Below are positions 53,341-62,935 of a stretch of DNA of 64,000 bases, in pieces. Position numbers and translations under genes: made by a program. This DNA is from Pseudanabaena sp. PCC 7367 (GTDB taxonomy: Bacteria > Cyanobacteriota > Cyanobacteriia > Pseudanabaenales > Pseudanabaenaceae). The stretch is taken from NCBI RefSeq assembly GCF_000317065.1, contig NC_019701.1, positions 434,001 through 498,000 on the forward strand, written 5' to 3'. The notes beneath the pieces were generated by a model. The model did no database searches, was not told the origin of the DNA, and saw nothing but the letters and a program-made list of their open reading frames with translations. Within the stretch, counting starts at the first letter, position 1. Each line of letters opens with the position of its first letter.

Positions 53341-55422
53341 TTAGTCTTGACTTTCAAACGAAGAAACCCCACCCCGATCGGTCATGAGCTTGATTCTGAG
53401 CGGGTCTTCTGAAACCGTTGCATGATCCAGTGGCGTAGTGCCATGCAGCGTCTTCGCATTAACATTCGCCCCCTTGTTAATTAACACTAACATCGTTTCA
53501 TTGCTGCCAAACTCCGCCGCCCAATGCAACGGCGTTTCCTGTTCAATGTTGCCGCCATTCGGGTTTGCGCCATTGTCAATTAAAAAGGCCACGATCGTGG
53601 GGTGCTGGGTTTGCACCGTGCAGATCGGGTCATAGTATTGCTCGTCATATTTAGAGCTATATTCATAGGCCGAGCACCCAGCCACAGCCCAATGCAACGC
53701 CGTATTACCATGCACATCAGTCGCACTCACCTCAACCCCATCAGCGATCAATTCCTTGACCTGATCTAAATTCCCTTGCCCCGCCGCCAACTGCAATCGG
53801 CTCACTTTTGATTCTGTGAGAATGCCATTATTAACCACCTGTGGCGCCGTGACTGGGTCTCTGCCAACACCATATCTAAATGGCACAATAATAAATATAA
53901 AGATCAGCATACTAACCACAATCCGCCACCGCCTGAGGAAGGTAAAAATAGCCCATATATCGATACTATTTGACGAGGCTACCTGGCGACCGCTACTACG
54001 GCTATTCTGCCGCCGATTCGAGCTATTAGTTCTTGAGTTACCCGCAGATAAATCTGTAGTAGGGCGCGATCGCGGTCGATATTTAATTTCTGCCAGCGAT
54101 TGTTTTTGATATGCCTCTCCTGCATCGGCATCACTACTAAAGTTAGAGCTAGCCTGATTACCGATCGAGACATCATTTACAGAACTAATTAGATTATCAA
54201 GATCGTCCGGATCTAAATCCCCTGGATTTTTCTTAGCCTTAAATCCCAATGTGGCATTGACCTGCTGCATGGTGCGAGTGCGATCGAGGCAATAACGACT
54301 CAGCCACACCGAGGCCGATCGAAATTCTCGATTGCCCAGCTTTTTGAGTTTTGCTAACCATTCCTGCCATTCGGGAAGCAAATGGGAGGTTTCAGCGCGA
54401 TTGGGATCGGTAAAGAAATCATTCAGCACCGGAGCCAACAGCACTTTATCGGCTTCCAACAAATTGTGGAAGTAGGTAACGGCATCGGCCACTTCTGGAT
54501 CGGGGTTTGCCAGATCGATCTTGACCAGGTGTTTGTTGCGGCTAAAACAGAACGCAGATAGATCGCCTGGTTTGATGTCGCTGTCTGCGGTAGATGCAGA
54601 TTCTAGTTGAGCCTTTTCAGTTTGAGGCTCTGAGTTAGTTGCAAGCTCAAGATCGTTGGCTTCCTGTTGACTAGTTTCCTGTTGACTAGTTGGTGCAAGG
54701 TTCTCTAACTTAAGCTCAGCGTCTATATCCTCTGATACAAAGTTATCTGATGCCAACTCAGCGGCAGCATGATCCGATGTAGTTTCCTGCGCTGCGGCAC
54801 TTTCTCTATTAATACTTTTAATACTTTCATTACTTGCGTCATCACTTACATTGCCAAGAACCTCATCATCAAGATCGGGGGCAACCAGATTGAATTCAGC
54901 ATATTTGTTTGGGGTTGAGATAACTGCTTGCTCTTCCGCTTGATCTTCCACTTGAGTTGTGGCGATCGCTTCCGCTGGCTTTGCTTCAGGTTTAATTTTA
55001 TTAGTCAGTTGTGGCTTTGCCGTAGTTGCATTCGCTGACTGAGAGGGATCAGGGCGATCGCCAACTGTTTTATGAGCCTGACCTGGTTGTGATTGCTGAG
55101 TTGTTTTTGATTTGGGGTTGACTGTTTTTTGACCAGTTGGGGCAGATGATTTAGCTTTTGACTTTACTTTTAGCGTGGTCTCCCATTCAAGCTCATGCTC
55201 ACCCCAAATACGACCACACAGCTTGATTTCCTCTAGCTGCTTTAACCGTAGTTTTTTGACATGGGCGATCACATCCTTCTTTTGTTGCCCATAGTCCAAA
55301 TCTAGATCGGCGGTGCGATTGAAAATTACCGCCAGGTGGCGATCGGTAAATGTGGCTTGCACATACAAGCGCTCATGACCCAGATGGGTTTGGAAATACT
55401 CAGCTAGTTCTGCTTCAGTCAC
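53341..55422 (-). CDS. ankyrin-repeat membrane protein with long disordered middle
   Basis: N-terminal domain of about 85 residues (MTEAELAEYFQTHLGHERLY, WETTLKV), then a 200-residue acidic, Ser/Ala/Gln-rich region, a conserved-looking helical segment (290-395, YFHNLLEADKVLLAPVLNDF), one membrane helix (about 500-517) and three ankyrin repeats (540-690: ALHWAVAGCS, PLHWAAEFGS, PLDHATVSED). The ankyrin part binds a partner, probably in the periplasm if the N-terminal half is cytoplasmic. The whole architecture is unfamiliar to me. Stands 118 bases after the kinase gene start, same strand. Confidence 0.78.
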   Translation of the reverse strand: MTEAELAEYFQTHLGHERLYVQATFTDRHLAVIFNRTADLDLDYGQQKKDVIAHVKKLRLKQLEEIKLCGRIWGEHELEWETTLKVKSKAKSSAPTGQKTVNPKSKTTQQSQPGQAHKTVGDRPDPSQSANATTAKPQLTNKIKPEAKPAEAIATTQVEDQAEEQAVISTPNKYAEFNLVAPDLDDEVLGNVSDDASNESIKSINRESAAAQETTSDHAAAELASDNFVSEDIDAELKLENLAPTSQQETSQQEANDLELATNSEPQTEKAQLESASTADSDIKPGDLSAFCFSRNKHLVKIDLANPDPEVADAVTYFHNLLEADKVLLAPVLNDFFTDPNRAETSHLLPEWQEWLAKLKKLGNREFRSASVWLSRYCLDRTRTMQQVNATLGFKAKKNPGDLDPDDLDNLISSVNDVSIGNQASSNFSSDADAGEAYQKQSLAEIKYRPRSRPTTDLSAGNSRTNSSNRRQNSRSSGRQVASSNSIDIWAIFTFLRRWRIVVSMLIFIFIIVPFRYGVGRDPVTAPQVVNNGILTESKVSRLQLAAGQGNLDQVKELIADGVEVSATDVHGNTALHWAVAGCSAYEYSSKYDEQYYDPICTVQTQHPTIVAFLIDNGANPNGGNIEQETPLHWAAEFGSNETMLVLINKGANVNAKTLHGTTPLDHATVSEDPLRIKLMTDRGGVSSFESQD
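54661..54690 (-). repeat. in-frame 15-bp tandem duplication in the ankyrin gene
   Basis: TTCCTGTTGACTAGT occurs twice (54661-54675, 54676-54690), encoding two copies of a TSQQE pentapeptide. It is in the disordered acidic region. Confidence 0.85.
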
Positions 55423-55591
55423 AACAGTCCCCCAGGGCGATCGAAATAACTAATTCAATAATTACCGAAAATAACGCCAGAGTCTCAATTTTTCTAACCT
55501 GTCAATCATAAATCATCCTTGCCCGAATACGGCAAACATCATTTAGGTAAGCTATGTGTGCGACTTGATTTCTTGAATTTTTTAAATTCTT

Positions 55592-57235
55592 TTAAATGTT
55601 AAGCCCCACAGGCGTTATGTCTGGCGGGTGTGAAATCGTAAATTGATAGTAAATTTCTTGTTTGGCATTGGCTGCAAGTAAGAGATCCCAGGTTAATATG
55701 CCTAGATCCTTTGGCTGGATCGTTGGATTGGAGCGGCTTAAACTTACCTTAATCTGTTCATTGCGACTGGTGGGAAGTTGTTCGGTGAGCCTTAATTTTG
55801 CGGGGCGATCGCTCAGATTAGTAACGATCAGGCGATAGGCATAGGTGGTTCTGCGCTGACCACTGATGAAGCGTTTATCTACTTCTCTTTCTACTAGATC
55901 GCGTTCAATCTGAATACCTTCGTCAATTCCCAGATTTAGCTTGAACTCTTGCCCAGGTGCAATATTGGCCAATTTAGTAGTACCTACAAACATATTGCCA
56001 CGAAATATATTCGCCTTCCCTGGTAGCAGCGTAACGCCATTTTCGGGGTTCTTAACTATGGCTTGTAAATAGGCAAAGCTGGAAAGTTGGGGAATCGCCA
56101 CATACTTCATTTCACCTTGATATTCACGCTCAAAAATGGTGATTTTATGGGGATTACCATCGCTGGGAATATCGCCGCCGCCACCGATCGCAAAACTCAC
56201 CGTACTGCCCTCGCGCTTAATTTCCGCAGTGCTCACCTGGTCTAATTCAAATTCAAAACTTTCCGCTGCTGCGCTTGCCGCTAGTGGAGCAGACATCTTT
56301 GCCATCATTGGAGTATTCGGCGCGTTAGCTTGTCTGGTGCGGATCGCGGTGGGGACGGGTGGCTGATTTAAGTCAATGTACCAGGGTTTAAGCTTGGGTG
56401 GCAGCATCCCCATCCCTGGCTTGGCAGTGGAGAGGGTCAGTTGCGGATCTAGCCAGTCTTCGCCACTGGTTTGCACGATTTCCGCCAGATAGCTGAGCAA
56501 GATTATGCCCTGTTCACTGACCCTGATATCATACAAAGGTCGCCAGAAGGTTTGCTGCACTACATAGGAAACCTCTAAGGTGAATTCCCCTGTAGCTTGA
56601 GCTTCCACTACCACAAACAGGCTATAGCTTTCCTGGGGGCGATCGCTCCGAAGCTGTTTGAGCTGTTGAATCAAAGCCGAAAGTTTGCTTTCAACTTCTT
56701 TTTTAGCTTTATGCTTAGTGGCGATCGCGCTGGCATAGTCGCCATAGTTCTGGCCAACAAAGTTAAGTAACTCCTGCGTTGCCTCCAGACTGGTTTCATC
56801 CCGAGCCAGACTAATGCAAAAGCGCTGGATTGATTTTTCGCCCAACCCCTTCACGAAATCTCGCTGCACAATCAGGGCATTGAGGTCATTTTGCAGGGCT
56901 AACTTTTGGTCTTCTAATTCCTCAATTTGGGCAGTTAATTCTGCCACCTTGGCCGCGATCGGCTCTTGGCTAAAACTGCGTTCCGTGCGCACTTCCACCA
57001 GTCTAACTGGTATATTGCCTTTACCCGTAGCCCGCACCGAATCTACTTGTAAGGTGATCGGTAGTTCTGAGACCAATAGGGTCTGATTTCCTTCGTGCAG
57101 GTTCGTTTGCCCTTGGCGTTTAACTAAAGCGCGATCGCTATATACGGTCACTGCGGCGATCGCCGTTACTACCCTCTGTTCTGTTGGGGATGCATTGGTT
57201 TGAGTAGGATGATTAGCCTGATCCGGATTAGTCAT
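55592..57235 (-). CDS. MuiA-like protein (DUF4140/DUF4139)
   Basis: Members resemble the mucoidy inhibitor MuiA. An N-terminal DUF4140-like part (VTAIAAVTVYSDRALVKRQG) with LPITLQVDSVRATGKGNIPV is followed by a coiled coil (about 80-200, VAELTAQIEELEDQKLALQN) and a C-terminal DUF4139-like half (LEVSYVVQQTFWRPLYDIRV, LATITLSTAKPGMG-like segments, ANIFRGNMFVGTTKLANIAP). Function is unknown; an envelope or polysaccharide-related role is suggested by the name. 547 residues. It is 71 bases downstream of the MscS gene on the same strand. Confidence 0.82.
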   Translation of the reverse strand: MTNPDQANHPTQTNASPTEQRVVTAIAAVTVYSDRALVKRQGQTNLHEGNQTLLVSELPITLQVDSVRATGKGNIPVRLVEVRTERSFSQEPIAAKVAELTAQIEELEDQKLALQNDLNALIVQRDFVKGLGEKSIQRFCISLARDETSLEATQELLNFVGQNYGDYASAIATKHKAKKEVESKLSALIQQLKQLRSDRPQESYSLFVVVEAQATGEFTLEVSYVVQQTFWRPLYDIRVSEQGIILLSYLAEIVQTSGEDWLDPQLTLSTAKPGMGMLPPKLKPWYIDLNQPPVPTAIRTRQANAPNTPMMAKMSAPLAASAAAESFEFELDQVSTAEIKREGSTVSFAIGGGGDIPSDGNPHKITIFEREYQGEMKYVAIPQLSSFAYLQAIVKNPENGVTLLPGKANIFRGNMFVGTTKLANIAPGQEFKLNLGIDEGIQIERDLVEREVDKRFISGQRRTTYAYRLIVTNLSDRPAKLRLTEQLPTSRNEQIKVSLSRSNPTIQPKDLGILTWDLLLAANAKQEIYYQFTISHPPDITPVGLNI

Positions 57236-57306
57236 TTGCCTTGCTTGTTTGTCTGGGTTTCCAGAATTTGTGACGGTCTTTTCTTCTATGCCGCTTCAGA
57301 TAATCA

Positions 57307-58431
57307 CTACCCCGACTGGTTGGGTTGAGGTTGAGTTAAGACGATCGGATAGTTAATATCATGGCGGATAAATGCTTGTTTGGCGCGTTTGAGCAGATCG
57401 GTTTTATAGATAAACTCGTCGCGGGCATCGATCGGATAGCATTTGAGCTTAAAGTGGGTGGCAAAGGGTTTTTCGTCCATCACCACCAGGATTGGTAGGG
57501 TGAGTTGGGTGTATTTGCTGGTATAGGCTACCTGATAGAGAATATCGATGATCATCTCCACATCAGTAGCATGGGCAAAGTAGAAGTCGGCGATCACCTG
57601 TGCTTCCAGGCTACCCTTGTTGGAGTTGGCGATCGCCTCAGTCCAGATTTTATTGTGGGGAATGGTCACAATATTGTCGTCGGGAGTTTGAATTTTGATC
57701 CCACGCAAGCCATAGCTAACGATTTCACCGTAGTAATCATCAATTTTGACCCGATCGCCCACCTGATAGGGTCCCTCGAACAGGGCAATGATCCCGGCAA
57801 TCAATGAACTGGCATAGTCCTTGAAGGCAAAACCGATCGCCACTGCGGCTGTCCCTGTAATTGCCAACACATTATTGGGGGAAAGATTTAAAAATAAATT
57901 AATCAGTAATGCTGCTGCCAGGCCAAATAAAAATGCTTTCCAAAAGGGGATTGATTGCTTGACACTGAGCCGAAACCGCAGCGGCACTTTCTCCGATAGC
58001 CAATTGATCAGGCGGTTAATCAGCCACACGGTGCCATAGGCGGTCGCCATGATTATGATTGCTTGCAAGATCTTGCCAAAGGTAATCTCGGCAAATATTT
58101 CTGAAGCCTGCTGCCCTGAATCAGCCGAGTTACTGCTATTAGCAGCTTTGTCGATCGTGTCACCTACCGATACATTGCCGTTTTGACTATTTGAGGAATC
58201 TTGCTGCGCCAACAGAAAACCCAGATAGGGACTAGCGTTTAGCCATATACTGGCACTTATATTGGCGCTTATATTGGTACTTACTTCCAGCCAGGCATCA
58301 TGCCATTGCTCCAGATCCAAATGAGGCAAATTTAAGTGGGCGAAGAGCTTCCCACCCCAACTAGTGGTGCTGCTGACCAAGTTATGAAAGTTACTCAAAA
58401 AATTGTTGGCGGGAGTGAATAAGTTAAACAT
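57307..58431 (-). CDS. MscS-type mechanosensitive channel
   Basis: The pore helix and beta domain are clear: SPNNVLAITGTAAVAIGFAF-KDYASSLIAGIIALFEGPYQ-VGDRVKIDDYYGEIVSYGLR and TPDDNIVTIPHNKIWTEAIA. These are the TM3 Ala/Gly helix and the MscS beta domain. An N-terminal extension of about 100 residues is helical and Asn/Ser-rich, with two further membrane helices before TM3. It releases solutes on hypo-osmotic shock. The upstream unknown gene ends 18 bases before it. Confidence 0.92.
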   Translation of the reverse strand: MFNLFTPANNFLSNFHNLVSSTTSWGGKLFAHLNLPHLDLEQWHDAWLEVSTNISANISASIWLNASPYLGFLLAQQDSSNSQNGNVSVGDTIDKAANSSNSADSGQQASEIFAEITFGKILQAIIIMATAYGTVWLINRLINWLSEKVPLRFRLSVKQSIPFWKAFLFGLAAALLINLFLNLSPNNVLAITGTAAVAIGFAFKDYASSLIAGIIALFEGPYQVGDRVKIDDYYGEIVSYGLRGIKIQTPDDNIVTIPHNKIWTEAIANSNKGSLEAQVIADFYFAHATDVEMIIDILYQVAYTSKYTQLTLPILVVMDEKPFATHFKLKCYPIDARDEFIYKTDLLKRAKQAFIRHDINYPIVLTQPQPNQSG

Positions 58432-58449
58432 TGGCTCGTTTTGGTTAGT

Positions 58450-59781
58450 TTAATCCGCCTCACTAAACAGTATCTTATTATTAATTAGCCGACGACGGAG
58501 GTTGGGATAAAAAGCAGGGCTGAGCTGGAATTGATCCCGATCGCGCTCAATCAGGCCAACTTGCCACAATGCTTCCATTTGGGTTAAGACCTTAGAATCA
58601 GACTCGTTCAGACTCAAGGCTAGATCTGCCAAATTCATGCCGCCATGCAATCCCAGCGAAAGCAGTAAATAATAATCATCTTTGTCTAGGTCAGGTAACT
58701 CAGGCAAAGTAGCTGATTTGGCCACCATAATCTGGATGCTTTCCGCCGCTTCACTATTATTACTTTGGGCATCTTTGTTTTGGGGCGGATCTGATCGCTC
58801 TGAAAGCTCAGGAGTAGAATCTGAATTTTCCTCTGGCTTGTCTTCTTGGGGTTCTTCCTGTTTCAGGCGCAACGATCGCAACCATAACCCTGCTGTGATC
58901 GCACTAGAGCCCAGGGCTAGGTCATCTAATTTCTCAAAATAATGTTTTTCAGACTTCGATCGCCATTTATCTTGCTGTTGCTCTGACCAATCTTGTGCTG
59001 TGTCTGATGTACTATTTTGGTGATTGTGATTTCCATACTTTAAATCTAGCTCCTGGCTGACTGGACTAAGCCATGTTTTTAATTCCAGATCAGATAGGGT
59101 TGGCAAGGCCAAAAACTGGGCAAAACAATTATGCCAGTCATAAATATGATGGAAATAATGCCAAGTCCAGCTATTACAGCCAATTAGCCAAAAGCGATCA
59201 CGATTGCCCAGGATCGTAGTATTGAGATAATTAATCCCCTTGAGCCCATCGATACAGCGCAAAAAACACCAGCTCAGATTAGGCAATACGATCAAAGTGT
59301 TGCGATCGGCATCCGCTTCCGGCAGACAAACTAATGATGTGGTTTTTTCTTGGCAAAGGGGGGCAAGTTCTTCCTTTAATTTGGTATAAATCTGTTCATA
59401 GCGATGGGGGCGAGTCTGCCATGTCAGGGGTTTGATATCCAAAAAATGATCTTGCCAGCTAGCCAGCGCGTCGGCCAGAATTTGATCGATCGGTTCGATC
59501 GGTCTAGCCAAAACATACAGGTAGTTGGGGGCATTTACATCTTCTTGCCATCTGGCGATCGCCTCGGTTAGTTTAGTCTGAATCGCTTCACGATAGGGTT
59601 GAGGTGGGTCTAGTTTGTCCAGTTGCTGACCCAGATCAGTTATGGCTTTTTTGGATAGCTCAGCTAAATCCTGCTTAGACAGTTGGGATTCAAGTTCAGC
59701 AGTTTGCTCCTGGAGTTTCGCCCTGGCTTTGGGTACTATTTTTTTGATTCGTTGCACTAGTACGCCAAACTTAAAACTCAT
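58450..59781 (-). CDS. unknown protein with C-terminal winged helix, partner of MscS
   Basis: A charged helical start (IKKIVPKARAKLQEQTAELE) leads to a compact globular part (residues about 85-240) with WQDHFLDIKPLTWQTRPHRY, LVCLPEADADRNTLIVLPNL, WCFLRCIDGLKGINYL and FWLIGCNSWTWHYFHHIYDW. This reminds me of a degenerate AAA/STAND core with no Walker A, but I cannot name it. An acidic linker (about 305-355) precedes a winged-helix-like end (370-440, YYLLLSLGLHGGMNLADLAL). It may regulate or gate the downstream channel. Inference only. Confidence 0.6.
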   Translation of the reverse strand: MSFKFGVLVQRIKKIVPKARAKLQEQTAELESQLSKQDLAELSKKAITDLGQQLDKLDPPQPYREAIQTKLTEAIARWQEDVNAPNYLYVLARPIEPIDQILADALASWQDHFLDIKPLTWQTRPHRYEQIYTKLKEELAPLCQEKTTSLVCLPEADADRNTLIVLPNLSWCFLRCIDGLKGINYLNTTILGNRDRFWLIGCNSWTWHYFHHIYDWHNCFAQFLALPTLSDLELKTWLSPVSQELDLKYGNHNHQNSTSDTAQDWSEQQQDKWRSKSEKHYFEKLDDLALGSSAITAGLWLRSLRLKQEEPQEDKPEENSDSTPELSERSDPPQNKDAQSNNSEAAESIQIMVAKSATLPELPDLDKDDYYLLLSLGLHGGMNLADLALSLNESDSKVLTQMEALWQVGLIERDRDQFQLSPAFYPNLRRRLINNKILFSEAD

Positions 59782-59911
59782 TGGACTAAAATATTAGACT
59801 TAATTTATATTGATTTTGATTGAATTTTCAAATAGGGGCTAAACGCTCGATTCCCTTGCCCCAGAATTTGCTTTAGTAAAATAACTTACTGAACTCTGAA
59901 CTATTAAAATC

Positions 59912-61261
59912 TTAGGCTAAACGGGTTAGACACAACCGATTTGCAACAATCGCAAATACACCGTGGACGATGCCATAGGCGATCGAGATGCCGATTGCAA
60001 TCCCTGGCAAATCCCACCTGCTACTGAAAACTACTACACCAAGCAAAATAATTAGAAAACCCGATCGCCAGTATAGATTAAACTGCGATCGATTTGTGGT
60101 AGTAAATAGCTGCGTGCCCACCGCCGCAAAAGGCTGTGGTAAAGCTGCCCAGAGCATAATTAGCATCGCTGGGATCGTAGGATTCCAGGTATCGCTGAAT
60201 ATTAAGGGCACATAAAATGGCGCAAGCGTGGATTGAATTATCAGCAATGGGATTGTCAGCAGGGCGATCTGGCGGTAGCTGTCTATGTAAAGCTGGCGCA
60301 GCCCCCGAAAACTCACACTAAGCTGGGCTAGTCTGGCGATGTTGTCACCAGTACCCAGATTGATTATTTTCAGCGTGATTATCAATCCGGCATTAATTGC
60401 GATGAAAAAGCGCCCCAACGCATTGAGATCGATCGCCCATGCCACGATCAAATAGGCCAGATTTATTTCCAATACCGCGATCACTGGCAAGGCTAGATTA
60501 AACGGTTGCTCGATGAATTTGAACAATAATCGCCAATTGCGTAGCTTGATTTTAGGATTGGGTTGCCAGAAATAACTTTTGCGGCGTAGCGATTGCGCCA
60601 CCAGAGCAGCCAGAATCGTAGCTACTACGATCGCCCAGAGCCCCAGGCCAGAGTAGAGCAACAGGGCGATCGCGCCATAGTTAAGGCTACTCTCGGCTAG
60701 ATTGATTAACCTGACCTGGGTTTGATTGAGGCTAGTAATTTGACTGGGACTAAGTTTTGGCTGTTGCTCGCGGTTATGGCGTTGCCGCAATGCTAAGCAG
60801 ATTGTCCCCTGTGGATAGATCGCAAATCCCAGTGCCATTGTCAAAAGTGGCCAGGCCAACTCATCGCTGCCATATAAATTTGCCAGGGGGAAAGCGATCG
60901 CTCCTTGCACCAGAAACAAAACCAGTGCCAACAGCCAGTTAAACCGATAGGCCGCATTGCAAACTTGATTTAGATCCTGGCCATCGCAGTTAACTATTGC
61001 AGGCGTAACAATACTTTTAATAAAAACCTGACTAAATATCCGCAAGATCGCATGGGTCGCCCACAGGATCGCCACCAGACCCAGATCCGCATCAAAAAAC
61101 GATCGCGCCAGGGCACTCAGTGCCAGCACAAAAAAGCCCAGATCAATAAACCCAGAGAATGCCAGCCAACTGTTGCGATCGCCATCGGGCTTGGTAATTG
61201 AGGCAGTCAGGGTTTGCCGCAAGGTCTGCAACTGTTCAATTATGGCCTGAATAAATTGCAT
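59912..61261 (-). CDS. polysaccharide flippase (MATE/Wzx-like)
   Basis: Twelve or so hydrophobic segments and the family text WLAFSGFIDLGFFVLALSAL, GDNIARLAQLSVSFRGLRQL and NPTIPAMLIMLWAALPQPFA fit a Wzx/MVF-type oligosaccharide flippase. It would move lipid-linked sugar units across the plasma membrane. Substrate unknown. 449 residues, slightly short for the family. It lies 131 bases upstream of the unknown MscS-partner gene and is separated from secG by 110 bases; all are reverse strand. Confidence 0.75.
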   Translation of the reverse strand: MQFIQAIIEQLQTLRQTLTASITKPDGDRNSWLAFSGFIDLGFFVLALSALARSFFDADLGLVAILWATHAILRIFSQVFIKSIVTPAIVNCDGQDLNQVCNAAYRFNWLLALVLFLVQGAIAFPLANLYGSDELAWPLLTMALGFAIYPQGTICLALRQRHNREQQPKLSPSQITSLNQTQVRLINLAESSLNYGAIALLLYSGLGLWAIVVATILAALVAQSLRRKSYFWQPNPKIKLRNWRLLFKFIEQPFNLALPVIAVLEINLAYLIVAWAIDLNALGRFFIAINAGLIITLKIINLGTGDNIARLAQLSVSFRGLRQLYIDSYRQIALLTIPLLIIQSTLAPFYVPLIFSDTWNPTIPAMLIMLWAALPQPFAAVGTQLFTTTNRSQFNLYWRSGFLIILLGVVVFSSRWDLPGIAIGISIAYGIVHGVFAIVANRLCLTRLA

Positions 61262-61371
61262 TGCGATCGCCCACGACTAACTACTAGTTGCGTCACTACA
61301 GCTAAATATCCTTACTGCTTTGCCGTTACCAGTAACTCTCTAAATTAAATTCTCGATCTGCTTACCAAGCA

Positions 61372-61773
61372 CTAGCTAGGTTTAGATTTTGCTGCTTTGG
61401 GAGCGATCGCTGGTGCAGCCGCTTTGGGCTTGCTATTGGGGATTTCCAAGATCGGCTCCACTTCGTCGGGAATCCGCAGTTCGCTGGGAGCGGTGGTAGT
61501 GCCGGGGATTTGGATAATTGGTATCGAGCTAGTTGTATCTGCTCCCGGTTGGGCGATCCAGCCGGCGCTAAGCGCTACGGTTAATCCTAAAAATACTACC
61601 GTCAAAGTCCAGGTGATCTGGTTGAGGGTCTTTTCTGCGGTTTTGGTGCTGGTGAATAGCTGAGCTTGACCACCAATGCCGCCGAGGCCATCGCCTTTGG
61701 GACTATGTAGCAATACTAGCAGCACCAGGAGAACGGCACTTGCTGCCCATATGAGTTTGATCCAGGTATACAT
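61372..61773 (-). CDS. secG: preprotein translocase subunit SecG
   Basis: SecG is the small accessory subunit of the SecYEG channel. Two membrane helices flank the conserved loop with LLHSPKGDGLGGIGGQAQLF (the GGIGG motif) and TLNQITWTLTVVFLGLTVAL. The C-terminal tail of about 50 residues is Pro/Ala-rich (PNSKPKAAAPAIAPKAAKSK), longer than in E. coli but seen in other cyanobacteria. 133 residues. Confidence 0.9.
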   Translation of the reverse strand: MYTWIKLIWAASAVLLVLLVLLHSPKGDGLGGIGGQAQLFTSTKTAEKTLNQITWTLTVVFLGLTVALSAGWIAQPGADTTSSIPIIQIPGTTTAPSELRIPDEVEPILEIPNSKPKAAAPAIAPKAAKSKPS

Positions 61774-61919
61774 ATGCTGATCTCTGTTTTTTCTTGATCG
61801 GGGGGCTCTTTATTCTAATTTATATTAATACTTTCTGGGTTGAATTTTTGGGTTGGGGCGATCGACAAAACAAAACTAGCTCATCGACCGCCAAGGAAGT
61901 TAGACAAGCTATAGCAATC

Positions 61920-62528
61920 TTAAATGATATTAGAGAAAGCGCTATAGGTACTTAAATCAGGCAATGTAAATAATCTGTACCTCAAAAATAGCTCAAATAG
62001 TTTCTTGGTTAGCTTGAAGGAACGACAAAATTGATGCATCTGGCGTAACACCTGTTTGGCTTGTCCCCAGATATTTTCAATCGGGTTCTCTGCCGGTGCA
62101 TAAGGAGCAAAGCGCAGACAATGTATTTGCCAGTCCTGTCCTTGATTGATTTGGGTCAGGAAATCACGAAACTCTTGGGAGCGGTGATAACTAGCGCCAT
62201 CCCACACTAGCAATATCTTGGCACCAGCACTGATATCGTGCAAATGCTTTACAAATTCAATTGTCGAGGAGCTATTAGCACTTTGATAGGACTGTAAGAT
62301 TAAATCTCCATTCAGACAATCTAAGGCGCCAAAATAAGTCTGGCTATCTCGGTAGTTATCAACTTTGACCTCCAGCCGCTGTTGACGGTCTCCCCAGCCA
62401 TACCCACAAATATCACCTGCTCGAGTATGGCACTCATCTAGTGCAAATACCCGTATCTGTCCGTTTTGAATCTCTGGTTGATGAGACTTAAGCCAATTGT
62501 TAATCATTTGGTTATGCTCGTGCACCAC
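61920..62528 (-). CDS. IS630 transposase, C-terminal (catalytic) part
   Basis: Holds the DDE catalytic core: VFALDECHTRAGDICGYGWG (first Asp), LVWDGASYHRSQEF (second Asp) and APYAPAENPIENIWGQAKQV (Glu). The stop codon lies inside the terminal inverted repeat. The GTG at 62528 is the first listed start, but the frame is open further upstream to the slippery site, so this part is most likely made as a fusion by -1 frameshifting from the upstream frame. Confidence 0.88.
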   Translation of the reverse strand: MVHEHNQMINNWLKSHQPEIQNGQIRVFALDECHTRAGDICGYGWGDRQQRLEVKVDNYRDSQTYFGALDCLNGDLILQSYQSANSSSTIEFVKHLHDISAGAKILLVWDGASYHRSQEFRDFLTQINQGQDWQIHCLRFAPYAPAENPIENIWGQAKQVLRQMHQFCRSFKLTKKLFELFLRYRLFTLPDLSTYSAFSNII

Positions 62529-62935
62529 AGATGCATCATACCTGGGGCTTTTTTTCTCCCCTTATGCCAACTCATGCCAGCACTTTTGAGCAAATCGTAA
62601 TAGCTTTGCACCGAACGGTATATCACTCCATAGTTCTGGGCTATATGTTCAACTACTTCAGATACTGTACGTTGCCTTTCTTGAGCGATCCATTCAACTA
62701 CCGCCTGACGCTCTACCTTACTCAAAAAGCCCGCACTGCCTTTATGGCCTAGCCTCAAACCTGCTATGCCTTGCTCTCTATACTTTCTCTCCCAGCGGCT
62801 GATATAGTTTGAACTCACGCCTAGGATTGGTTGAATTTCATGGTGTTTCATCTCCTTAAGACGCATTTGTACTGCTAATGCGCGTTTCATCTCGCGCGGG
62901 TCTGGGTTACTGGCGATAAATTCTTCTAGGGGCAT
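62504..62935 (-). CDS. IS630 transposase, N-terminal (DNA-binding) part
   Basis: Contains helix-turn-helix units for end binding: ALAVQMRLKEMKHHEIQPIL-GVSSNYISRWERKYREQGIA and FLSKVERQAVVEWIAQERQR. It ends in the zero frame after GRKKAPGMMHLW. A run of seven A then G at 62555-62548 (reverse strand) just before this end allows a -1 slip into the catalytic frame. Confidence 0.88.
   Translation of the reverse strand: MPLEEFIASNPDPREMKRALAVQMRLKEMKHHEIQPILGVSSNYISRWERKYREQGIAGLRLGHKGSAGFLSKVERQAVVEWIAQERQRTVSEVVEHIAQNYGVIYRSVQSYYDLLKSAGMSWHKGRKKAPGMMHLWCTSITK
62548..62555 (-). other. -1 frameshift slippery site in IS630
   Basis: On the reverse strand the sequence is AGA AAA AAA GCC; slipping back one base joins ...GRKKSPRYDASVV-HEHNQ, giving one continuous transposase. 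The offset between the two frames is exactly -1. Confidence 0.8.
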
